A stretch of DNA of 64,000 nucleotides from an uncultured Bacteroidales bacterium (GCA_900318445.1 ONKO01000002.1:186001-250000); one strand, 5' to 3'; shown: positions 24,381-35,083, counted from the first letter of the stretch. Translations and numbers: made by a program. The notes: generated by a model not told the origin, from the sequence alone.

Positions 24381-25300
24381 TGAAAGTTTTACTCGCCACC
24401 CAGAAGCCCTTCGCCGCCAAGGCCGTCGAAGGCATCGTGAACATCCTTACCGAAGGCGGTCACGAAGTAGTGAAGCTTGAAAAATATGCCGATCAGCCAG
24501 ACCTCGTAAAGGCCGTGGCCGACGTAGAAGCCATGATCATCCGCTCCGACAAAGTGACGGAGGAAGTCATGGCCGCCGCCCCGAAGCTCAAGATTGTGGT
24601 ACGCGCGGGTGCCGGCTACGACAACGTAGACCTTGCAGCGGCATCGGCCCGCGGCATCGTGGTCATGAACACCCCCGGCCAGAACTCCAACGCCGTGGCC
24701 GAACTCGCCCTGGGCCTGATGATTTTCATGGCCCGCACGCAGTTCACGCCGGCTACCGGCAGCGAGCTCGGCGGCAAACGCCTGGGCGTCCAGGCCTACG
24801 GCAACGTGGGCCGACTTGTCGGCCAGAAGGCGAAGGCCCTGGGCATGGAGGTATCGGCCCTCGACCCCTTCCTCTCCGACGAGCAGATCATCGCCGGAGG
24901 CGCAGACCCCGTGCACAGCCTCGAGGAGCTCTACTCCTCCTCCGACTACCTCTCCATCCACATCCCCGCCCTGCCGTCCACCATCAAGTCCATCGGCTAC
25001 GACCTCATCTCAAAGATGCCCAAGGGTGCTACGCTGGTGAACACCGCCCGCAAGGAAGTGATGGACGAAGAAGGCCTCATGAAGGCCCTCGAAGAGCGTC
25101 CGGACCTCAAGTATGTGGCCGATGTCATGCCCGACAACTACGCCGCCCTCCAGGAGAAGTTCGGCGCCCGCGTGTTCGCAACGCCCAAGAAGATGGGTGC
25201 CCAGACCGCCGAGGCCAACGTGAACGCAGGCCTTGCCGCCGCCCGTCAGATTGTGGATTTCTTCGCCACCGGAAACTGCAAGTTCCAAGTAAACAAATAA
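24380..25300 (+). CDS. serA: D-3-phosphoglycerate dehydrogenase (short form)
   Basis: 306 residues from the ATG at 24380, which overlaps the serC stop; an earlier in-frame start would lie deep within serC. Oxidises 3-phosphoglycerate with NAD in the first step of serine synthesis. Seen: the 2-hydroxyacid dehydrogenase fold with VRAGAGYDNVD, the nucleotide-binding loop QAYGNVGRLVG, LSIHIPALPSTIKSI, and LVNTARKEVMDEEGL; the usual catalytic His region is at MGAQTAEAN near the end. No ACT regulatory domain, as in the short Bacteroidales enzyme. The loop is AYGNVG rather than GxGxxG, as in that clade. Confidence 0.93.
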   Translation: MKVLLATQKPFAAKAVEGIVNILTEGGHEVVKLEKYADQPDLVKAVADVEAMIIRSDKVTEEVMAAAPKLKIVVRAGAGYDNVDLAAASARGIVVMNTPGQNSNAVAELALGLMIFMARTQFTPATGSELGGKRLGVQAYGNVGRLVGQKAKALGMEVSALDPFLSDEQIIAGGADPVHSLEELYSSSDYLSIHIPALPSTIKSIGYDLISKMPKGATLVNTARKEVMDEEGLMKALEERPDLKYVADVMPDNYAALQEKFGARVFATPKKMGAQTAEANVNAGLAAARQIVDFFATGNCKFQVNK

Positions 25301-25304
25301 CAGT

Positions 25305-26546
25305 ATGGTACGCGTCAAACCCTTTGCGGCCATTCGCCCGCCCAAGAATCTGGTAACGGAAGTCGCCGCCCCCCCGTACGATGTCCTCAACAGCGAGGAA
25401 GCCCTGGCCATGGCCGGTGAAAAGAGCCTCCTGCACATTACCAAGCCGGAGATAGACTTCAAGCCCATCGCCGGAGAGCACGAGGAGCGCACCTATGCCA
25501 AAGCCGTAGAGAACTTCAAGGCCTGGAAAGAGAAAGGCTGGCTGGTGCAGGACGACAAGGAAAAGTATTACGTCTATGCCCAGACCATGGGCAGCCGCAC
25601 TCAGTACGGCCTGGTGCTCTGCGCCCACACCGACGACTACGCGGAAGGCATCATCAAAAAGCATGAGCTCACCCGCAAGGACAAGGAGGACGACCGCATG
25701 GTGCACGTGAGAATCCAGAACGCCAACATCGAGCCCGTTTTCTTCGCCTACAAGGACAACGACGAGCTCAATGACATTGTAGCCAAGGCTGCAGCCGGAG
25801 AACCCGAGTACAAGTTCGTGGACGAGAACAACTTCACGCACACCTTCTGGGTGATTGATGACGACGCCACCATCGCCCGCATCACGGACATCTTCACAAA
25901 GGACATCGACGCCTTCTATGTAGCCGACGGCCACCACCGCACGGCCGCCGCCGCACGTGTGGGCGCCGAGAAAAAAGCGCAGAACCCCCACCACACCGGC
26001 AAAGAGGAGTACAACTACTTCATGGCCGTGTGCTTCCCGGAAAGCCACCTCGCCATCATCGACTACAACCGTGTGGTGAAGGACCTGAACGGGCTTTCCG
26101 GCGAAGAGTTCCTCAAGGCCCTGGAGAACGATTTCACGGTAGAGGCCAAGGGCAGCGAGATTTACCATCCCGCCGGGCTCCACAACTTCTCCATGTACAT
26201 CGGAGGAACCTGGTACAGCCTCACTGCCAAGGCAGGCCGATACAATGACGAAGACCCCATCGGCGTACTGGACGTCACCATCCTTTCCAACCTGGTGCTG
26301 GACAAGATCCTGGGCATCAAGGACCTGCGCACGGACAAGCGCATCGACTTCGTGGGCGGCATCCGCGGCCTCGGAGAGCTGTCCCGCCGTGTAGATTCCG
26401 GCGAGATGAAGGTGGCTTTCGCCCTGTACCCCGTGTCCATGGAGCAGCTCATCAATATTGCCGATACCGGCAACATCATGCCGCCCAAGACCACCTGGTT
26501 CGAGCCCAAGCTGCGCAGCGGCCTGGCCATCCACAGCCTGGACTAG
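25305..26546 (+). CDS. DUF1015 family protein
   Basis: 413 residues. Seen: FAAIRPPKNLVTEVAAPPYDVLNSEEA at the start, IADGHHRTAAA-like YVADGHHRTAAAARVG in the middle, and a conserved serine-rich end with VDFVGGIRGLGELSRRVD. This is DUF1015, a ParB/sulfiredoxin-like fold related to SerK-type ADP-dependent serine kinases, which is why it commonly lies beside serA and serC. A role in serine phosphate metabolism is therefore plausible (inference from context). Starts 4 bases after serA, so the three genes form one operon that ends at the terminator at 26600. Confidence 0.92.
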   Translation: MVRVKPFAAIRPPKNLVTEVAAPPYDVLNSEEALAMAGEKSLLHITKPEIDFKPIAGEHEERTYAKAVENFKAWKEKGWLVQDDKEKYYVYAQTMGSRTQYGLVLCAHTDDYAEGIIKKHELTRKDKEDDRMVHVRIQNANIEPVFFAYKDNDELNDIVAKAAAGEPEYKFVDENNFTHTFWVIDDDATIARITDIFTKDIDAFYVADGHHRTAAAARVGAEKKAQNPHHTGKEEYNYFMAVCFPESHLAIIDYNRVVKDLNGLSGEEFLKALENDFTVEAKGSEIYHPAGLHNFSMYIGGTWYSLTAKAGRYNDEDPIGVLDVTILSNLVLDKILGIKDLRTDKRIDFVGGIRGLGELSRRVDSGEMKVAFALYPVSMEQLINIADTGNIMPPKTTWFEPKLRSGLAIHSLD

Positions 26547-26599
26547 TTTCCGTCCTTTGCGGCGTGATGCAGAAATAGCTAATTACTAGTACTTTACAG

Positions 26600-26637
26600 A
26601 ATTTCTCCCCGGTCGAAACGACGGGGAGAAATTTTAT
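26600..26637 (+). terminator. Rho-independent terminator after the serCA-DUF1015 operon
   Basis: Stem AATTTCTCCCCG / CGGGGAGAAATT, loop of about ten bases, ending in TTTTA. Confidence 0.9.
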
Positions 26638-26693
26638 ATCTGGCTATTAGTCAATAAATTACACATCACGGCCGCTATTTGGAAAATAATCCG

Positions 26694-26701
26694 TACATTT
26701 G
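26694..26701 (+). promoter_or_regulatory. -7 promoter box TACATTTG for sdaA
   Basis: 20 bases before the sdaA start at 26722. Confidence 0.6.
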
Positions 26702-26721
26702 CGGTTCCAATTGATCATGCC

Positions 26722-27930
<1,209 letters not shown>

Positions 27931-28521
27931 ATGAAGGACCGAAAACTTCTCAATATCGAACTGGGCCGCATTTCGGCCGATGAATATGTGCACGGCCGCC
28001 CCGAAAGCGGCGTGGTGCTGGTGCTGGACAATATCCGCAGCGCCCACAACGTGGGAAGTGCCTTCCGCACCGCCGACGCCTTTGGCGTAGACAAGATCTA
28101 CCTTGGCGGCATCTGCCCCGTCCCCCCGTCGCCGGAGCTTCGCAAAGTAGCCCTCGGCGCCGAGGAAGTCGTGCCTTTCGAGCACGTGGACGACGTCGTC
28201 GCCCTGGTAAAGCGCCTCCAGGCCGATGGGTACACCGTTGTAGCCGTGGAGCAGACCGTCCACTCCGTGAAACTGGATGAGTGGGGGAAGGCCGAAGGGA
28301 ATGCGCATGCAGCGGCGCATCGGCCTTTTTTAAGCGCCGCTGCATGCGCGTCCCTTCGGCCAGAACGCTATGCCCTGGTATTCGGAAATGAAGTGGCCGG
28401 CGTGCAGCAGGAAGTGGTGGATGCGTGCGACTTGTCGCTGGAGATTCCGCAGCAGGGCACCAAGCACTCGCTCAACGTTTCGGTCTCCATCGGCGTAGTC
28501 CTGTGGGGCATCCGGCATTAG
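27931..28521 (+). CDS. TrmH/SpoU-family RNA 2'-O-methyltransferase (with in-frame palindromic insert)
   Basis: 196 residues. Seen: motif 1 VLVLDNIRSAHNVGSAFRTADAFGVDKIYLGG, the knotted-fold motif 2 YALVFGNEVAGV and motif 3 LEIPQQGTKHSLNVSVSIGVVLW, which bind SAM. The substrate (tRNA or rRNA) is unknown. Residues 120-144 (KAEGNAHAAAHRPFL...SLRPERY) are not part of the family: in relatives the chain runs directly from the VKLDEW helix to YALVFGNE. They are encoded by a 72-base palindrome. Follows sdaA with no gap. Confidence 0.92.
   Translation: MKDRKLLNIELGRISADEYVHGRPESGVVLVLDNIRSAHNVGSAFRTADAFGVDKIYLGGICPVPPSPELRKVALGAEEVVPFEHVDDVVALVKRLQADGYTVVAVEQTVHSVKLDEWGKAEGNAHAAAHRPFLSAAACASLRPERYALVFGNEVAGVQQEVVDACDLSLEIPQQGTKHSLNVSVSIGVVLWGIRH
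28290..28361. repeat. In-frame palindromic element inside the TrmH-like gene
   Basis: Left arm 28290-28318 (GGCCGAAGGGAATGCG ... GCGGCGC), right arm 28334-28361, complementary over 28 bases with one base difference, loop 15 bases. Total 72 bases, exactly 24 codons, so it adds residues without changing the frame. Sequence differs from the elements at 7648 and 15838. Confidence 0.92.
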
Positions 28522-28541
28522 GCATTTCCGCAAAAAAGAGT

Positions 28542-28549
28542 TATCTTTG
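28542..28549 (+). promoter_or_regulatory. -7 promoter box TATCTTTG for glyA
   Basis: 27 bases before the glyA start at 28577. Confidence 0.7.
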
Positions 28550-28576
28550 TAGACTGTAAAAACTATTCAGATATTT

Positions 28577-29920
28577 ATGAAAAAAGACATTCAGGTTTTT
28601 GACCTTATCAAGAAAGAACAGGAACGCCAGAGCACCGGACTGGAGCTGATCGCATCCGAGAACTACGTGTCGGACCAGGTACTGGAGGCCATGGGCTCCG
28701 TGTGTACCAACAAGTACGCCGAGGGTTATCCCGGGAAGCGCTACTACGGTGGCTGCGAGGTAGTGGACCAGATCGAGCAGCTGGCCATCGACCGCCTCTG
28801 CGCCCTGTTCGACGCCGAATATGCCAACGTGCAGCCGCACTCCGGCGCCCAGGCCAACATGGCCGTCACCATGGCCATCCTGAAACCCGGCGACACCTTC
28901 ATGGGTCTGGACCTGTCCATGGGCGGTCACCTCACCCACGGTTCACCCGTGAACGCCAGCGGTATCCTTTATCACCCCGTCGCTTACGGCCTGGACCCCA
29001 AGACCGGCCGCGTAGATTACGACGAGATGGAGCGCAAGGCCCTCGAGTGCAAGCCCAAGCTCATCATCGGCGGCGCATCGGCCTACTCCCGCGAGTGGGA
29101 CTACGAGCGCATGAGAAAGATCGCCGACAAAGTGGGCGCCATCCTCTGGATTGACATGGCCCACACCGCCGGCCTCATTGCCGCCGGTCTCCTGAAGAAC
29201 CCCGTCAAATACGCGCACATCGTCACTTCCACCACCCACAAGACGCTCCGCGGTCCCCGCGGCGGCATCATCCTCATGGGCAAGGACTTCGACAACCCCT
29301 GGGGTCTCACCACTCCCAAGGGAGAGATCAAGAAGATGAGCGCTCTCCTCAATTCCAGCGTCTTCCCCGGCGTACAGGGCGGCCCGCTGGAGCACGTAAT
29401 CGCCGCCAAGGCCGTAGCCTTCTACGAGGCAGCCCAGCCCGAATACAAACAGTACCAGAAGCAGGTGATGGCCAACGCCAAGGCCATGTGCATGGAATTC
29501 ATTGACAAGGGCTACAAGATTATCTCCGACGGTACCGACAACCACCTCATGCTCATCGACCTGCGCGCCAAATTCCCGGATCTCACCGGCCGCCTCGCAG
29601 AGAAGGAGCTGGTGAAGGCCGATATCACCGTGAACAAGAACATGGTTCCCTTCGACACCCGCAGCGCCTTCGCCACCAGCGGTCTTCGTGTAGGCACTCC
29701 CGCCATCACTTCCCGCGGCTTCGAGGAGAAGGACATGGTACAGATTGTGGAACTCATTGACAGCGTGCTCTCATCGGCCAACGCCAACGCGGAGGCCCTT
29801 GGCGCCAAAGAACCCACGGCCGAGCAGAAAGCCCAGATTGCCGCTCACCAGGAGGTCCTGGAAGAGGTGAAGCGCAAAGTTCACATGATGACCGCCGGCC
29901 GTCCCCTTAACCGTTACTAA
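28577..29920 (+). CDS. glyA: Serine hydroxymethyltransferase
   Basis: 447 residues, PLP enzyme exchanging serine plus tetrahydrofolate with glycine plus methylene-tetrahydrofolate. Seen: [19 protein letters not shown], the [18 protein letters not shown] active-site segment, [24 protein letters not shown], and PLP lysine K222 in [14 protein letters not shown]. Slightly longer than the E. coli enzyme (417) owing to small insertions and a C-terminal extension. Own promoter at 28542. Third enzyme of the local serine network with serA/serC and sdaA. Confidence 0.97.
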   Translation: MKKDIQVFDLIKKEQERQSTGLELIASENYVSDQVLEAMGSVCTNKYAEGYPGKRYYGGCEVVDQIEQLAIDRLCALFDAEYANVQPHSGAQANMAVTMAILKPGDTFMGLDLSMGGHLTHGSPVNASGILYHPVAYGLDPKTGRVDYDEMERKALECKPKLIIGGASAYSREWDYERMRKIADKVGAILWIDMAHTAGLIAAGLLKNPVKYAHIVTSTTHKTLRGPRGGIILMGKDFDNPWGLTTPKGEIKKMSALLNSSVFPGVQGGPLEHVIAAKAVAFYEAAQPEYKQYQKQVMANAKAMCMEFIDKGYKIISDGTDNHLMLIDLRAKFPDLTGRLAEKELVKADITVNKNMVPFDTRSAFATSGLRVGTPAITSRGFEEKDMVQIVELIDSVLSSANANAEALGAKEPTAEQKAQIAAHQEVLEEVKRKVHMMTAGRPLNRY

Positions 29921-29921
29921 T

Positions 29922-31226
29922 ATGAAAAAGAGTTTCCTGCTGGCCATTGCAGCCGTTTTTGTCCTCGCCTGTTCCTCCGGAAGCAAGGCAGACCCTGACA
30001 TCCCCTTTATCAAACCGGGCAGCCAGGGAGGCCAAGGCAGCGGCCAGGGCCAGCAGGAGACCACTACACCCAAGGTAGCCACAGGCCAGGCCGCAGACAT
30101 AACGTCGGTGGGAGCCCTCATCGAGAGCAGCTACAGCGGCGCATCCCAAGGCGCCTACGACCGCGGCGTTTACTATGGAACGAAGGCCGACGCCCTGGAC
30201 AGGAGCATCGCGCTCAGTAGTTCCAAGGCCAAAGAGGGCAGTTTCCGCACACAGCTGAGTAGCCTGGAACCCGAAACCCAGTACTACTACAAGGCCTACA
30301 TCACCGTCTGGGATGAGCCCGGAAAAAAGTACGTGGATGTGTATGGAGAAGTGAAAAGCTTCACCACGAAGGAAGCCGGGAACGGTGGTGGCCAGGGAGG
30401 CGGTGGTAGCACCACCGTCACGGGTCTTCAGTACCTCGGCGGCTATGAAATTCCCGCCATTGCCCTGCAAAACACACAGTCCTGCAGCGGCAGCGGCAAC
30501 GAGACCTACGGCAACACCAAGTGGTACAACTATACCACCACCAACAGCAACCAGATGGTGGTCACGCATACCTACGCCTACAACAGCAAGCAGTACCGCA
30601 ACTATACCTGCCTGGTAGACAAGACCAAAAAGGCCCCGCTGTGGAGCGCCTTCGTGATGCACAAGGGCGCCTACCCGGACAACAACATGGGCCGTACGGG
30701 CAGCTGGACGGTGGATCCCGGCATCCCGGCCTCCTGGCAGCAGGAGTCCAGCGGCAGCGGGTACAGCCGCGGCCACTTCGTGGCCTCCAACTACCGCCAG
30801 GCCAATTCGGACGCCAACAAGCAGACCTTCTACAACACCAACCAGGCGCTGCAGGAGCAGAACGGCTTCAACGGAACCCTCTGGGCCAAACTGGAACAGG
30901 ATGTGGTATCCCACGCCCCCACCGGACGCGACACGCTCTATGTTGTAGTGGGTATCCTCTACGAAAACAGCAAGACCATCGGCGGTGTTCCCTGCCCCAG
31001 CCACTTCTACAAGTGTCTGATGAAGTGCAGCTTCAATGAGTCCGGCGCCATGACGGCCGCCAGGGGCTGCGCCTACCTTTTCACCAACGAAGCCCACAGC
31101 GGCAGCTACTCCCAGGGCCTCACCTCCATCGACGCCATCGAGCAGCGCTCCGGCTGGGACTTCTTTGTCAATGTACCGTCGGCCCTGCAAGACACGGCCG
31201 AAGCGCAGAGCTCCGAAATCTGGTAG
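29922..31226 (+). CDS. Secreted DNA/RNA non-specific endonuclease with an FN3-like domain, lipoprotein
   Basis: 434 residues. Seen: a lipoprotein signal with lipobox VLAC (C17), a low-complexity spacer (GGQGSGQGQQ, 33-48), a fibronectin-III-like domain (about 50-148) with TQYYYKAYITVWDE, a second Gly-rich linker, and the nuclease domain (about 170-425) with the catalytic block YSRGHFVASNYRQ; the usual DRGH motif is here SRGH, keeping the general-base histidine, and NTNQALQEQNGFNGTLWAKLE provides the magnesium asparagine. Activity likely retained but the D-to-S change is unusual for the broader family. Follows glyA by one base. Confidence 0.88.
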   Translation: MKKSFLLAIAAVFVLACSSGSKADPDIPFIKPGSQGGQGSGQGQQETTTPKVATGQAADITSVGALIESSYSGASQGAYDRGVYYGTKADALDRSIALSSSKAKEGSFRTQLSSLEPETQYYYKAYITVWDEPGKKYVDVYGEVKSFTTKEAGNGGGQGGGGSTTVTGLQYLGGYEIPAIALQNTQSCSGSGNETYGNTKWYNYTTTNSNQMVVTHTYAYNSKQYRNYTCLVDKTKKAPLWSAFVMHKGAYPDNNMGRTGSWTVDPGIPASWQQESSGSGYSRGHFVASNYRQANSDANKQTFYNTNQALQEQNGFNGTLWAKLEQDVVSHAPTGRDTLYVVVGILYENSKTIGGVPCPSHFYKCLMKCSFNESGAMTAARGCAYLFTNEAHSGSYSQGLTSIDAIEQRSGWDFFVNVPSALQDTAEAQSSEIW

Positions 31227-31255
31227 TCTCTGTGCCAACCTAAACCTCTTTCGCT

Positions 31256-32416
31256 ATGAAAATCCTTTTTGTCATCAACAACTTCTATATCCCGGGAAAC
31301 GGGATATCGGCATCGGCACGCCGTACAGTGGCCGCCCTCAAAGCCATCGGGGAGGATGTCCGCATCCTCGCCGGACCCAACCCGGACCCAAACGGTCCCC
31401 AGCCCGAATTCCCCCTCAAGGAATTCAAGTTTCCCATCTTCCAGCCCATCATCGAATCCAGCGGCTTCTCCTATGCCGACGGAGACATGAAGATGATTGA
31501 GAAGGCCGTCCGCTGGGCCGATGTCGTGCACCTGGAAGAGACCTTCGTGCTGCAGTGGAAAGCCATCAAGGTGGCTAAAAAGCTGGGGAAACCCCTTACG
31601 GCCACTTTCCATATGTTCCCCGAGAACCTCATTTACTCGCTGGGCATCGGGCCGCTCCGCAACTGGAAGTGGATTAACCGTACGCTCCTCAAGGCCTGGA
31701 GAAAGCACATCTACAACGAGTGCGCCTTTGTTCAGTGCCCCACCGAGGCCGTACTGGACCGCCTGCGCCGCTATCACTTCAAATCCAAGCTGGGTATTAT
31801 TTCCAACGGAATCATCCCGGACGAGTGCCGCCGGCCGCAGACCCCCCCGGAGGATTATCTGGCCCAGGACCGCATCTTCAACATCCTCTACATCGGCCGC
31901 CTTTCCCACGAGAAAGACCAGCCTACACTAATGGAAGCCATGCGCTACAGCAAATACGCCAATCGTATCCAGCTTCATTTCGCCGGCAACGGCCCTCAGG
32001 CCAAACGCTATAAGAATAAAGCCAGGAAGATGTTCAAGGAAGGCATTTTGGCGTACGAGCCCATTTTCAGCTTCAACACCCGGGACGAGCTTCGCGAGCT
32101 GGCCGCCAAGGCCGATTTGTGTCCGCACTGCGCCCCCATTGAAGTGGAAGGCCTCTCCATCATGGAAGCCATGCAGCAGGGTGCCTGCCCCATCATTGCC
32201 GTAAGCCCGTACAGCGGCACATCCCAGTTTGCCCTGGACCACATGTGCAAGTTCCCCGCCCAGAACCCCGAGGCCCTGGCCCAAAGAATCGACTACTGGC
32301 TGGATCACCCCCAGGAGCGCTGGGAAATGGGACTGAAACATTCCAAGTCCATGGAAGAGTACGACATTAAAAAGTCGGCCATCGCCTTCCGCGACGCCCT
32401 GGCCGCCACTCTCTAA
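31256..32416 (+). CDS. Glycosyltransferase family 4 protein
   Basis: 386 residues. Seen: a GT-B fold with an N-terminal domain starting FVINNFYIPGNGISASARRTV, a middle IGRLSHEKDQPTLMEAM that opens the sugar-nucleotide domain, and the C-terminal CAPIEVEGLSIMEAMQQGACPIIA motif with the E-x7-E catalytic arrangement of GT4. Substrate unknown. It overlaps truA by four bases at its 3' end (convergent). No other polysaccharide gene is adjacent, so it may act on a lipid or glycan encoded elsewhere. Confidence 0.9.
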   Translation: MKILFVINNFYIPGNGISASARRTVAALKAIGEDVRILAGPNPDPNGPQPEFPLKEFKFPIFQPIIESSGFSYADGDMKMIEKAVRWADVVHLEETFVLQWKAIKVAKKLGKPLTATFHMFPENLIYSLGIGPLRNWKWINRTLLKAWRKHIYNECAFVQCPTEAVLDRLRRYHFKSKLGIISNGIIPDECRRPQTPPEDYLAQDRIFNILYIGRLSHEKDQPTLMEAMRYSKYANRIQLHFAGNGPQAKRYKNKARKMFKEGILAYEPIFSFNTRDELRELAAKADLCPHCAPIEVEGLSIMEAMQQGACPIIAVSPYSGTSQFALDHMCKFPAQNPEALAQRIDYWLDHPQERWEMGLKHSKSMEEYDIKKSAIAFRDALAATL

Positions 32417-33195
32417 TAATCTACTTTGTTCAGGAACAAGGCGTGGCCGGGAACGGACTCGCCTGCATCGCCGCGCGTACCGTTCGCGATGAGCTGCGCC
32501 ACCCATTCGGGCCGATGTTTGCCGCGTCCCACTTCGATGAGGGTGCCCACCGTGGCGCGGACCATGTTGCGAAGGAAACGGTCGGCGGCGATGCGGAAGT
32601 ACCAGTAGCCGCCGGAAGGACCCTCCTGTCCCATGACCTGGACATGCGATGGAACGTAAGGTTCCCAGTGCGCTTCGAAGACCGTGCAGATGGATGTCTT
32701 GTTGTCACCGCCGGTCTTTTCGAAGCAGGAAAAATCGTGCGTTCCCAGAAGGTGCTGGCAGGCCTCGTTCATGGCATCAAAATCCAGCGAAGGATAGCCG
32801 CAAAGCCAGGAATATTCCCGGACGAAAGGGTCTTTTTTCCTGTGAATGAAGTAGGTATATTCGCGGCGCCGCGCACTGAAGCGGGCATGCAAATCTTCGG
32901 GCACCGGAGAGACCGAGGAAATGGCCACTCCACGGGGCAACATGGCATTTAATTTGTAGATAAAATCTGATGCCTCAAAGGGCAAAACCCCGTCTGTATC
33001 GAAGTGAGCCACGTAATTGACGGCATGCACTCCGGTGTCGGTACGGCCCGCTCCAGTAACCGCGACAGGGCGGTTCAGTAACCGGGAAAGGGTGCTCTCC
33101 AGGCAGGCCTGGACCGACGGCGAGGAGGGCTGGATTTGCCAGCCGCAAAAAGCAGAACCGTCGTAAGAGAGACAGAGAAAATATCGCATATGCAA
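32413..33195 (-). CDS. truA: tRNA pseudouridine(38-40) synthase
   Basis: The frame is open from a TTG at 33195, but the ATG at 33189 is preferred. Makes pseudouridine at tRNA positions 38-40. Seen: SYDGSAFCGWQIQP, the catalytic aspartate in TGAGRTDTGVHAV, RYYTYFIH-like REYTYFIHRK, and FLRNMVRATVGTLIEVGRG near the end. Length about 258. A TAAATTTG box on the minus strand (33193-33200) lies only three bases from the ATG, so either transcription starts elsewhere or translation starts almost at the transcript end. Divergent from moxR. Confidence 0.94.
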   Translation of the reverse strand: MHMRYFLCLSYDGSAFCGWQIQPSSPSVQACLESTLSRLLNRPVAVTGAGRTDTGVHAVNYVAHFDTDGVLPFEASDFIYKLNAMLPRGVAISSVSPVPEDLHARFSARRREYTYFIHRKKDPFVREYSWLCGYPSLDFDAMNEACQHLLGTHDFSCFEKTGGDNKTSICTVFEAHWEPYVPSHVQVMGQEGPSGGYWYFRIAADRFLRNMVRATVGTLIEVGRGKHRPEWVAQLIANGTRGDAGESVPGHALFLNKVDY

Positions 33196-33209
33196 ATTTA
33201 GTAATTTAT

Positions 33210-34202
33210 ATGGAATCTGTTAACATTCGTGAGCTCAACGAAAGAATCCAGAAAGAGAGCCAGTTCGTAGACCTCCTTACCCTGGAAATGGGCAAGGTCA
33301 TCGTAGGCCAGAAGCACCTGGTGGAGAACCTCCTCATTGGCCTTCTCAGCGGCGGCCACATCCTCCTGGAAGGTGTGCCCGGCCTTGCTAAGACCCTGGC
33401 TATCAATACGCTGTCGCAGGCCGTAGACGCCAAATTCAGCCGCATCCAGTTCACCCCGGACCTCCTCCCCGCCGACGTCGTGGGTACCCTCATCTACTCC
33501 CAGAAGAAGGAAAGCTTCGAGGTGCACAAGGGCCCCATCTTCGCCAACTTCGTGCTGGCCGATGAAATCAACCGTTCCCCGGCCAAGGTCCAGAGCGCCC
33601 TGCTCGAAGCCATGCAGGAGCACCAGGTCACCATCGGCGATAACACCTTCAAACTGCCGGAGCCGTTCCTTGTGATGGCTACGCAGAACCCCATCGAGCA
33701 GGAAGGCACCTATCCCCTCCCGGAGGCCCAGGTAGACCGTTTCATGCTCAAGGTGGTCGTCTCCTACCCCAAGAAGGAGGAGGAACGCCAGATTATCCGC
33801 ATGAACAACAGCGGCGAGTTCCCGAAGGCCCAGGCCGTCATCAAGCCCGAAGACATCATCCGCGCCCGCGAGGTGGTGAAGGATGTGTACATGGACGAAA
33901 AGATTGAGCGCTACATCGTAGACATCGTGTACGCCACCCGCACCCCGGCCGAGTACGGCCTCAAGGAGCTGGAAGGCTTCATCTCCTACGGCGCCTCGCC
34001 CCGTGCCAGCATCTCCCTGGCCATGGCCTCCAAGGCCTACGCCTTCATCAAGCGCCGCGGCTACGTAATCCCCGAGGACGTGCGCGCCGTGTGCAACGAG
34101 GTCCTGCGCCACCGTATCGGCCTCACCTATGAGGCAGAGGCGGAGAACGTCACGCCCGAAGAAATTATCGAGAAAATCATCAACGCGGTAATCGTACCGT
34201 AA
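33210..34202 (+). CDS. MoxR-family AAA ATPase
   Basis: 330 residues, first gene of the Bat operon. Seen: HILLEGVPGLAKT (P-loop, about 50-63), Walker B VLADEINRSPAK, sensor and arginine-finger region LPEAQVDRFMLKV, and a C-terminal lid helix (YGASPRASISLAMA). MoxR ATPases act as chaperones for VWA-domain proteins, here BatA and BatB. Known Bat operons in Bacteroides are linked to oxygen tolerance and aerotolerance; this link is from knowledge, not seen. Shares one base with the DUF58 gene. Confidence 0.94.
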   Translation: MESVNIRELNERIQKESQFVDLLTLEMGKVIVGQKHLVENLLIGLLSGGHILLEGVPGLAKTLAINTLSQAVDAKFSRIQFTPDLLPADVVGTLIYSQKKESFEVHKGPIFANFVLADEINRSPAKVQSALLEAMQEHQVTIGDNTFKLPEPFLVMATQNPIEQEGTYPLPEAQVDRFMLKVVVSYPKKEEERQIIRMNNSGEFPKAQAVIKPEDIIRAREVVKDVYMDEKIERYIVDIVYATRTPAEYGLKELEGFISYGASPRASISLAMASKAYAFIKRRGYVIPEDVRAVCNEVLRHRIGLTYEAEAENVTPEEIIEKIINAVIVP

Positions 34203-35083
34203 TGACACCCGAAGAGCTCATAAAGAAGGTTCGCAAGATCGAAATCCGGACCAAGGCGCTGAGTCACCAGATCTTCGCCGGAGAATACCACTCCGCGTTC
34301 AAGGGACGCGGCATGGCCTTCAGCGAAGTGCGTGAGTATCAGTACGGAGACGACGTGCGCAACATGGACTGGAACGTAACCGCCCGCATGAGCGCCCCTT
34401 ACGTGAAGGTCTTCGAGGAAGAGCGGGAACTCACCGTGGTCCTTCTGGTGGACATTTCCCGCAGCGGCCTGTTTGGCACGCAGGGAAAAACCAAGCGCGA
34501 ACAGATTGCAGAGATTGCCGCCACACTGGCCTTCAGCGCCATCCTCAACAACGACAAGGTGGGCTGCATCCTGTTCAGCGACCGCGTGGAGAAGTTCATC
34601 TCTCCCGGCAAGGGCCGCACCCATTTCCTGCACATTATCCGGGAAATCCTGGAGTGGGAGCCCCGCCACGACGGAACGGACATCGGCGAAGCCCTCCGCT
34701 TCCTCACTGGCGCCATCAAGAAAAAATGCACGGCCTTCGTGCTCTCCGACATGCTGGACGTGAAGGCCGATGGTACCCCGCGCTACGAAGATGCGCTCAA
34801 GGTGGCCGTGGGCCGGCACGACGTGTCGGTAATAAGGGTAAGCGACCCCCGCGAGAAAACCCTCCCGGACGTTGGCCTCGTGCATGCGAAAGATGCCGAG
34901 ACCGGCGCCTCCCGCTGGATCAACACCAGTTCCCGCTCCGTGCGGGAAGCCTACGGCCAGTGGTTCCAGAGCGTTTCCTCCCAGGCGGAGCGTCTGTTCC
35001 TCAGGTACCAGGTAGACCACGTGGACATTGGCACCGACGAAGACTATGTGCGCGGCCTCATGGCCTTATTCCATAGAAGATGA
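34202..35083 (+). CDS. DUF58 domain protein of the Bat operon
   Basis: 293 residues. Seen: the N-terminal GEYHSAFKGRGMAFSEVREYQYGDDVRNMDWNVTAR signature of DUF58, then a degenerate VWA-type fold with VVLLVDISRSGLFG (MIDAS-like) at about 80-95. Cytoplasmic. It begins on the last base of the moxR stop codon and overlaps the next gene by ATGA, so it is tightly coupled. Usually paired with MoxR and thought to be a regulator or assembly factor for the VWA proteins. Confidence 0.92.
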   Translation: MTPEELIKKVRKIEIRTKALSHQIFAGEYHSAFKGRGMAFSEVREYQYGDDVRNMDWNVTARMSAPYVKVFEEERELTVVLLVDISRSGLFGTQGKTKREQIAEIAATLAFSAILNNDKVGCILFSDRVEKFISPGKGRTHFLHIIREILEWEPRHDGTDIGEALRFLTGAIKKKCTAFVLSDMLDVKADGTPRYEDALKVAVGRHDVSVIRVSDPREKTLPDVGLVHAKDAETGASRWINTSSRSVREAYGQWFQSVSSQAERLFLRYQVDHVDIGTDEDYVRGLMALFHRR

